A DNA stretch of 64,000 bases from Planococcus citri (taxonomy: Eukaryota; Arthropoda; Insecta; Hemiptera; Pseudococcidae), in NCBI RefSeq assembly GCF_950023065.1, contig NC_088677.1, positions 79,943,469 to 80,007,468 on the forward strand. The letters are read 5' to 3'. The notes beneath the pieces are model-generated. The model saw only the letters and a program-made list of their open reading frames with translations. It did not search any database and was not told the DNA's origin. The position numbers and the translations under genes are program-made. Of the stretch, positions 57,414 through 64,000 are shown piece after piece. The number at the start of each line of letters is the position of its first letter. The first letter of the stretch is position 1.

Positions 57414-57690
57414 AAGAGCCGTACCTATTCATATACGTACTCGTTACTTATAGGGATCACTTGGCTAAGTGGTGAATCTTGATTCAATTTTTCTCGTAGG
57501 TATATGAATAAAAATTTCATATTTTTGAAATGATAAATCGATAGGTACCTATACTTGGGAGTCCAATCTCTCAAGTCTCAATTTAATGATGAAAAGTTTT
57601 CAAAAATTCAATCTGCACGCTTGGAAAAAAATTGCTTAAACCACTTAGCCAAGTGATCCTTAAGTAACGTTTATGAATAGGGCCCTACCT
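57414..57690. mobile_element. MITE-like element with about 50-bp diverged inverted ends
   Basis: The left arm contains CCTATTCATATACG, GTTACTTATAGGGATCACTT and GGCTAAGTGGT. The right arm, reversed, contains CCCTATTCATAAACGTTACT, TAAGGATCACTTGGCTAAGT and GGT. The interior is about 150 bp, AT-rich and non-coding. GGGCC-type ends are reminiscent of PIF/Harbinger MITEs, but no clear target duplication was seen. Confidence 0.65.
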
Positions 57691-57918
57691 TGAGCATGTA
57701 ATCGTTGTAAATTTATTGTAATCCTTGATATCAGCTTACATACTATGATGCTAATTACTAAACCAATTCTCGAATTTTTTCGTGGTTTCCAATAATTCTA
57801 AGCTTTCTCAAAAGTCAAAGTGAAAATTTTCTAGATTTGATCATCTCTTTACGGTTTTACTATATTCACTTATTACGTATTAACAAACAGCTTTATTCGA
57901 AGTTTCACTCAATTCAAT

Positions 57919-60611
57919 ATGGAAATGAACCTAACCGAGGGATGTATCAAGGTACCTCTTTTAACCTATCTATGCCCTTGAACGTAGATTTTCTTTAACA
58001 TTAAAAAATATGTAGTAGGTAATTATCAATGTGTCATCTTAAAATTCCAGGAAATTTTGCTAGGCAATAAAATAGAGAACCCCATAGTTCAAATTATGGT
58101 AATAGTACTGCGTAACTGACGAGAGTAAAGAATTTTACATTTTTTTATTAATACCTAATAAGTACTTATTTGTTTAAATGTTCAGAGCTTAATGAAAGAT
58201 GGTGTAAGAAGAAAAGTTCAAATTTCAGATGGAGTGTTCTTTACTGAACTTCCATCAACATTATCATGGAAGGTGCTTGAATTTATTACCGACGAAGAAC
58301 TACAACCCTGGAGTGTAGTTGTTTTGAACAAATACAACTGCTCGAAATTGAATTACCCTAACAAAGGAAAATGGTGTGTTCAAGATACTCGTGATTAATG
58401 TTCAGTAAGCTGTAAGCACTGATTTGTTGATTATTTATAACTTTCAGGATAATGATATTGATCGATAAGATGACCGTATTGAGAAAAGGCTGTATCGTTG
58501 GAAAATTAATTGGCAATCCTATTCCTGCGAACGAATTTCAAATAAAAGGTAAAACTGAAAAATAACACTTAAATAGTGAAGATGTTCATTTTACATTCAG
58601 TTGATACCTTTACCTATATTACACTTTAGGGCTCACTGCCTTTGAGAAATCTCTGTTGGAGGACTCGAAAACATTATCACGAATAGCAGCGTTGAACCAT
58701 GGTTGGTGTATTAAAGCACGAATCGTGAGCAAAGGAGATATCCAGAAATTATCAAGCGAGCAATTCTTCAACTTGGAACTCGCTGATTTATCCGGCAGTA
58801 TTTTAGCGACTGCTTACGACGATGCTTGTCGTAAATTTTACGACTTGGTAGAGGTACTATAATTTTTTAGTTTCATGATTTTGGTTTACCTATGTAGGTA
58901 CAGGGTGTTCCAGAATAACCTTTCACATTTTGGTAACCACTGATCTGTGTTCAAGTGGAGCTAGGGGAATGGTAAAGGCGGTTCTAGGTAGCCAAAGCAT
59001 GCCGAATTATGTTTCAAAAGTTATTTTTTGCCCTGGAGAAGTAGATGGCTGTACAGTATACTTTTACTGTGAAGGTCTTTTTTAAAAATAAAGACTCCTG
59101 GACCCCTTTACTCTTTACTCATCAGTAACAAAGCTCATTTTTATCTAAACAGTGAAGTGAATATACAGAATGTGCGCTTCAAGTGTACAGAGAATCAGTT
59201 GTTACTACTCGAGAAACCTCTACACTCCGTCAAGTTGACTGTTTGGTTGGGCGTGGCTAAAGTTGGTGTAGTGGGACCATGTGTGTTTAATGAAACAGTA
59301 ACGGTGAGGGGTAAGGCAAAATGTTGAACAAGTTTGTTGTTCCTGAACTGAAAGGCAGACGATAATAATATAGAGTTACTTACTTGGTTTCAACATGTTG
59401 GAGCTACCTATCATTCAGATACCATCACAATATGTTTAGCGCGTGAGCACTTTGGTCATTGAATAATTTTGTTGAACACAGAAATTTAAAGGCCACCTCG
59501 ATCCCCTGATTTTTCCGCCTATGATTTTTTTTATGGAGTTACCTCAAGTCAAAAGTGTATCAGGATGAATCTAGGACTCTAAAACATCTTCTAGGTAATA
59601 TTAATCGTGAGTCGAGACTGATTGGAAGAGAAGTGTTCAATAATTCGAAAAAATGTTTGGTTGAATGTGTCAAAAATGATGGAAAATATCTCGATGGAAA
59701 AATTTCTAAAACTTAATTTTTAATGGAAACTCAAATATACGGTCTAAAAACGGCATGTTTCTACTTCATTTTGGTTGTAAAAGAATTTTTGTAAACATTT
59801 TTCTCTCAGAGTAATAAGAAAAACAAATGTGAAAGGTTATTCTGGAACACCCTGTATGTATAATATCATCGAATAGGCTGAATACATTTTTATTTTGAAA
59901 TTTCAGGTGAATAAAGTATACCTGATCAGAAAGTATTACTTGCAACACGATGAAACTTCCGCTCGCAGATTCAAGTTGATTTTGAAGCACGACAGTGAAA
60001 TTGAACCGGCTGTCGAAAATATTAAGTTCGACTTTTGTACCTTTCGGTCTATCAGAGATGCACCTTTGAACGCAAAAGTTGGTGAGGAAAATTGTCGAAA
60101 TAATGATATACCTATCTATATAAGCTAAAGAGTAAAAGTAGGTATCAACTTGATGTTAATTTATTCTGCTTTCTTATTCTGCAAAGATGTCATAGGAATT
60201 TGTTTGCGTTCGTCAGAGGTGACGAACTACGAGGACGAATCGCGTAAGTAATCCGAAGGAGCATGGTACAGGAAATGAAAATGTATTCGGAGTGTGTATC
60301 CTAAAATTCTCAACTATCTCATGATATCAAATTTTGTATAATTAATACTAATTTTAAATTCATAGATCAGTGTTATGTTATGGAACGAGGCAGCCCAAAA
60401 AATCGATATTTCTACTACGCCAGTGGTTGCCATTCACGCTGCTGATATTGTAGAAAAATCGTCAGGAGTTCGATATCCCTCCGTTCATCATGTTACTCAA
60501 GTATTTGTGAATCCAGATATCAAGGAAGCTCGTGAAATAAAAATGCTGAACGACATCCAAATGCAAAGAATGAGAGAGTCCATTAGTGTAAATGTTCGTC
60601 CACAAACATAG
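57919..60611 (+). CDS. RPA70-like single-stranded-DNA-binding protein, truncated and possibly frame-broken
   Basis: Relative of RPA1, the large subunit of replication protein A. Exons are 57919-57951, 58051-58098, 58186-58373, 58448-58548, 58630-58853, 59907-60081, 60187-60243 and 60366-60611 (about 357 residues). The N-terminal OB fold (DBD-F type) is at about 1-115 (MEMNLTEGCIK, then VRRKVQISDGVFFTELPSTL and WIMILIDKMTVLRKGCIVGK, LIGNPIPANEF). A very short linker precedes DBD-A (TLSRIAALNHGWCIKARIVS, FFNLELADLSGSILATAYDD, FYDLVEVNKVYLIRKYYL, FDFCTFRSIRD). Part of DBD-B follows (DVIGICLRSSEVTNYED, then ISVMLWNEAAQKIDIS and VFVNPDIKEAREI). The C-terminal zinc-containing DBD-C, needed for trimer assembly, is absent, and normal RPA1 is about 600 residues. 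The last junction is a problem: exon 7 ends in phase 1 and the only good acceptor gives phase 0, so the middle of DBD-B is disrupted. It is either a special paralogue or a decaying copy. Confidence 0.65.
58901..59854. mobile_element. Defective Tc1/mariner-superfamily transposon in an RPA70-like intron
   Basis: A 954-bp element with 30-bp perfect inverted ends starting CAGGGTGTTCCAGAATAACC, flanked by TA on both sides (58899-58900 and 59855-59856). Near 59490 on the plus strand it retains the transposase motif RPPRSPDFSAYDFF around the third catalytic aspartate. A frameshift precedes the expected WSYLK, and no long frame survives. It is fossil but with perfect ends, so fairly young or mobilised in trans. 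Confidence 0.88.
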
Positions 60612-60718
60612 ATTTTAGAAGTCATATTGTAGTCGTTGGAGTTTTGTCTTGGAATATCATAATGGTAGAGAAATATTCAATAGTTTATAACTGGATGTTG
60701 GTTGTATATTTTATAGAT

Positions 60719-60724
60719 ATTAAA
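60719..60724 (+). terminator. Candidate poly(A) signal of the RPA70-like gene
   Basis: ATTAAA about 110 bp after the stop codon; no AATAAA is nearer. Confidence 0.4.
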
Positions 60725-60799
60725 ACCGTTTGAATCTACATAATAAGATGGAAAAACGATCAAGTTTTATTTTTGCACTTGTACTCGTAATTTAGGTAT

Positions 60800-61240
60800 T
60801 CAATTCAAACGTATTCATCACTAGCCAAAATTTCGAGTGCTGAAATGCATTTTTCGATTATTGGTGAATTTTTGAAAATCAAATTTGAGCCAAAATTTAA
60901 AAAAAAAATCAAAATTTTACCAAATAGACCTAGAAAGTTGAAATTTGGGATGTGCCCTACTTTTGACATGCCAAATCGATTGGAAACGGTTTCAGTCTGT
61001 TCTGAGTAGTTCTGGAGCTTCCAGCAGATTTTTTGAAAGCTGCAAAATTCCACAAAATTTCATCAAATGAAGTTGGGAATCCAAAATTCACTCCGCACCC
61101 TGATTTCAACACGCTATCAAGTAATTCAAGTCGACTAAAGGTAGGTTCAAGTCGTTTTGGAGCCTCCAGTAAATTTTGAAAATTTCCAGAGCCTCCAATG
61201 AAATTTTCCGAAAATGTAAGAACTTCTCTGATGGGCAATT
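60800..61240 (+). repeat. Copy of the GAGCCTCCAGCGA dispersed repeat family
   Basis: Matches 24.1-24.5 kb in order and orientation: TTTTCGATTATTGGTGAATT, GGGATGTGCCCTACTTTTGA, ATGCCAAATCGATTGGAAAC, GTTCTGGAGCTTCCAGCAGA, ending in GGAGCCTCCAGTAAATTTTG. It is more diverged than the two 24-25.8 kb copies are from each other. Confidence 0.75.
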
Positions 61241-61439
61241 TTGACCTTAATCTAGTCTTTCGGGCAATTTTGATGTAGAAATATAGGGCCCCGGGATTTT
61301 TAAATTTTTGTCTGCCATTTTGGAAAACAAAAACAAAAAGTAATGTTTTGCAGTTTTGTAAAAAAATAATTGGTGTTTTGATATTAAAAAAAAAAAAAAC
61401 CCAGGTAAGTGAGTAGTTTTTTTGTAACAAAAAAACAAG

Positions 61440-61860
61440 GCTTTTGGATGACTAAATAAAGTGATTTTTTTGCAATTTTGGAAATAAACAATACTTTTTG
61501 TCCATTTTTACAAAACGATAGGATTTTTGGCAATTTTGGCAAAAAAAAAAATTTATTTGTATTTTGATTTTTTTTTTTTTTAAATTAATTTTGTTTGTTG
61601 GCATTTTGACAAAAACAGATTTTTTTCTGATAGAAAAACAAGATTTTTGGATGACCAAAAAAGTAGGTATTTTTTTGCAATTTTGGCAATAAAAGCAATA
61701 CTTCTTCACTATTTTGGTAAAAAACGTTTTTTTTACAATTTTTACCAATCGGTAGGATTTTTGACAATTTACAAAAAATAAGTAAAATTTGGTATTTTTG
61801 ATTTAAAAAGATGAAAAAACAAACAGATTTTTTGCGACAAAAAAGCAACATTTCTTGAAA
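61440..61860. repeat. AT-rich degenerate repeat, reverse orientation
   Basis: GGCAATTTTGGCAAAAA and TTTTTGCAATTTTGG phrases, the reverse of the 47-50.8 kb field. The Lys/Phe/Cys-rich minus-strand frames are artefacts. Confidence 0.65.
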
Positions 61861-61928
61861 ATTGACAGAGGGCAGATTGGCCCCACTGCCGAAGGTAGTG
61901 CATATAATAAGAACCCCTTATAATGAAA

Positions 61929-63834
61929 TGTTGGGAACGTGTGTAAATTCTTTAGATAGGCTAAGTACTCGAGGTACTCGCGATCTACTCGCGCATATAG
62001 GGCCGCACCCGCGAGTCGGCAAACGTAAAAGCAGAAGGGTTCGCGAGCCCTTGACAGTTCTTGACAGCCTTTGACGTTTATAGGCCGAGATAGGGATTTT
62101 GGCCATTAATTAGTAAAGTCACATAAATTGTCTAATTTATGTGTACTTAGCAAGTACGCTATTGGTCCCCCGGAAATAGGGGTAGGGATTTGACCATCTC
62201 AAGTCTCTTTATAATACAGATCTCGAAGCTGCTAGCAGAGAGATCGTGATGTTTTTTGGATGCTTTCGGACATGGTTCCGGCAACTAAATCTAGTCTCCG
62301 GACTTTGGCTCTGACAACGCGCGAACGTCAGTTCTATCGTCGAAGTTGATAAAATTTAAGTCATGGACATCTATTCGGAGTTCATGGCAGTAGTTCTTTC
62401 GTTTTTCCCATCTCATAGTTTGATGGATAATATTTCAATCCAACCTAGATTAACCGAAATATTCACAGTTAATAACGAGTGTACCTTTTTGACATTTTGG
62501 GATGTATCCGGACATCACCGAAATGGGCAAAGAATTAAAATGTGTCTCATTTGGTTAAGTTCCATCGACGGCTCGTAGTATTGGGTGAGCCACCAGGAAA
62601 GAGATGGAAAACGCGTATAGTTTGTGGTAAGCAGGATACACTTACTTTCTTTTAATATTGTATTCACCTCGCATAGATTACGAGCAAGGCGTCGTAATCT
62701 ATGATGACTAAATTAAATATTGTTTTCTCGTGTAAATAAAATTAGTTTAAGCACAATTTAGCAATCCTACCAGGGATGGAAGAGCCTTGATTTCAGGGCT
62801 CCTGCTCTTGGCTCTGGCTCAGCTCTCCACAAGTTTTAGCTCTGGCTCGCTCTTGGCTCTTGGCTCTTTTTCTTTACATGAGCTCTTTGGCTCCTTGCTC
62901 GCTCCTCAATTCTTTCTGACTCCGCTCTTTGACTCTCAGCTCCCTCTGCCAATTTCTGGGCTCCCACTCCAGCTCCAGCTCTGGCTCTTGGCTCTTTAAA
63001 TTAGAATTTAAAATTGGCTAAAATTCGTGAAAAACGATGAAAAAAATGAAAATGTACTGCGTTTATTTTCATTTTATTTCTCAATGAGAAAACAAACGTA
63101 GAAATTTTTCATTTTCTTCACAAATGTGAGTTAAAAGTTGAGTTTTTGATAAAATTGTGCGCATTTTTTCCCTTTTTTTTCTACTTTTTGCCAGTTTTTG
63201 GGAGCCAAAGAGCCTGCAAAATTTTGTGGGCTCCTACTCGGCTCTGGCTCTTTCCAGGTTAAAGACTCCTTATGATGATGGCTCTCTTGAGTAAAATAAG
63301 GAGCTCTTTTGCTAGAGAGCTCTTGATGTTTTTCTGCACTTTCATTTATTTGGCTCTTGGCTCTGGCTCTAGCTCCTCAAAAAATCCGGCTCTTTCAGAC
63401 TCTGGCTCCGGCTCGCTCCCGGCTCTTCCATCCCTGAATCCTACACCTTCGGAGATGGGGTAGGATGAAGTACCATAATTTTGGACTATGATTAAAATTA
63501 TGCTGATCTATACCATCACACGTATGGTAAGATCTATCTTCGTTTTAAATTCATTTAGGGCCTTTCAAACAAACAAATGTAGAATCATGTAGGTCAAATG
63601 AATTTATGTAAAAAATTATAAATATACCTTGTAAATATTACAGAATTCGTATTTATTGGGTATATACTTTTTAAATGATGTATAGGGCAGTTTAGGAAAA
63701 CTACCACCCTTCTGAGCTATCTAGGTACTTAGGAAATATTCCCCCTTTAAGGAATATTTCTATTTCTCACCATTATAGGTAAAGGATTTATTCCCCCCTA
63801 TAACACGTAGGGTTTCTTAGCTACACTATATCAT
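61929..63834 (+). mobile_element. Probable 5' LTR of an LTR retrotransposon (interrupted, edges tentative)
   Basis: Deduced from the primer-binding site at 63840. A candidate left edge is TGTTGGGAACGTG at 61929, and the right edge is near CTACACTATATCA. The interval contains a TATA-like TTTATAAT (62208-62215) and an AATAAA (62735-62740), as an LTR would. The hAT-type MITE at 62771-63436 lies inside it. The second LTR and the gag-pol region would lie beyond the window, so the edges cannot be checked here. Confidence 0.5.
62771..63436. mobile_element. hAT-type MITE made of TTGGCTCTGGCTC words, 8-bp target duplication
   Basis: Ends are CAGGGATGGAAGAGCC and its exact reverse complement. The 8-bp duplication AATCCTAC is at 62763-62770 and 63437-63444. 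Both subterminal zones are arrays of GGCTCTTGGCTCTGGCTC words, and the centre is AT-rich. No transposase. It sits inside the putative LTR. Confidence 0.92.
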
Positions 63835-63839
63835 TATTT

Positions 63840-63857
63840 TGGCGCCTGAACGTGGGA
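63840..63857 (+). other. Retrotransposon primer-binding site, tRNA-Lys-like
   Basis: TGGCGCCTGAACGTGGGA begins with the TGG complementary to a tRNA CCA end and resembles sites that use tRNA-Lys, with mismatches. It follows the putative LTR end by a few bases. Confidence 0.6.
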
Positions 63858-63949
63858 CCTGTGTTTTAATTTATTTATAAATTAAAGATGGGTTAGTAAG
63901 TCTACACTTTGAGACTCACGTTGTAGTGAATTAAGGAAAATATTTTACC

Positions 63950-63986
63950 CCTCTAACTGAAAATTCACGTAATTTTTAGTTAGAGG
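63950..63986 (+). other. Strong hairpin in the retrotransposon leader
   Basis: CCTCTAACTGAAAATT is followed, after a short loop, by AATTTTTAGTTAGAGG. It gives a stem of about 15 pairs with one mismatch, about 95 bp after the primer-binding site. A role in packaging or translation control is speculative. Confidence 0.5.
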
Positions 63987-64000
63987 AGCCTGTAGTTAGA

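Noticed and set aside
59490..59720. Transposase gene
   Set aside because: Only a motif around one catalytic residue survives, with frameshifts; annotated as part of a defective element.
62787..63463. Leu/Ser-rich frames in the last 1.2 kb
   Set aside because: Translation of GGCTCTGGCTC words in a MITE.
1..64000. tRNA or rRNA genes
   Set aside because: No cloverleaf with A and B boxes or rRNA-like block was noticed by eye; a dedicated scan could still find one.

Overview
This is an AT-rich, intron-bearing animal genome segment, most likely from an insect. The genes are orthologues of conserved animal genes (FBXL7, ZNHIT6/BCD1, MIER1, TMEM169, PAM16, NOC3L, REC114, WDR37, an RPA1 relative). 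Introns are short GT-AG introns in compact genes, and gene-poor stretches are packed with private tandem repeats and small DNA transposons. A hemipteran is a guess; nothing in the sequence fixes the order.

Layout. 1-6 kb: promoter side of the FBXL7 homologue, with a CpG-rich patch (about 819-880), an AT-rich repeat field, a 229-bp tandem repeat and an ATCGAT-rich array. 6-23 kb: FBXL7 coding exons, split by a 15-kb intron filled by three blocks of a palindrome-bearing repeat in alternating orientation. 24-26.5 kb: a dispersed repeat family. 26.9-43.8 kb and on to 51.8 kb: a gene-dense stretch with an unrecognised, possibly mitochondrial protein (+), ZNHIT6 (-), MIER1 (+), TMEM169 (+), PAM16 (-), NOC3L (+), REC114 (-) and WDR37 (+). 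It is interrupted at 32.9-36.6 kb by GATC-rich and AT-rich repeats with MITEs. WDR37 has a 6.1-kb last intron full of AT-rich repeat. 53.2-57.2 kb: a second inverted satellite. 57.9-60.6 kb: a truncated RPA70-like gene with a dead Tc1/mariner element in an intron. 61.9-64 kb: the 5' end of an LTR retrotransposon whose LTR holds a hAT-type MITE.

Gene organisation. Three head-to-head pairs share short 5' regions (ZNHIT6/MIER1, PAM16/NOC3L, REC114/WDR37). NOC3L and REC114 are tail to tail with 48 bp between stop codons, and each poly(A) signal overlaps its own stop codon. ZNHIT6 (snoRNP assembly) and NOC3L (60S pre-ribosome) both serve ribosome biogenesis. REC114 (meiotic double-strand breaks) and the RPA70-like gene (ssDNA binding) both touch recombination. 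No operon-like logic is implied.

Most striking: the + / - / + repeat blocks in the FBXL7 intron, the RPA70-like protein that lacks the zinc-bearing C-terminal OB fold and has a reading-frame problem, and a set of hAT-type MITEs built from short word-like repeats with intact target-site duplications. Exon coordinates come from reading splice sites and codon phase by eye; no alignment or search was run.
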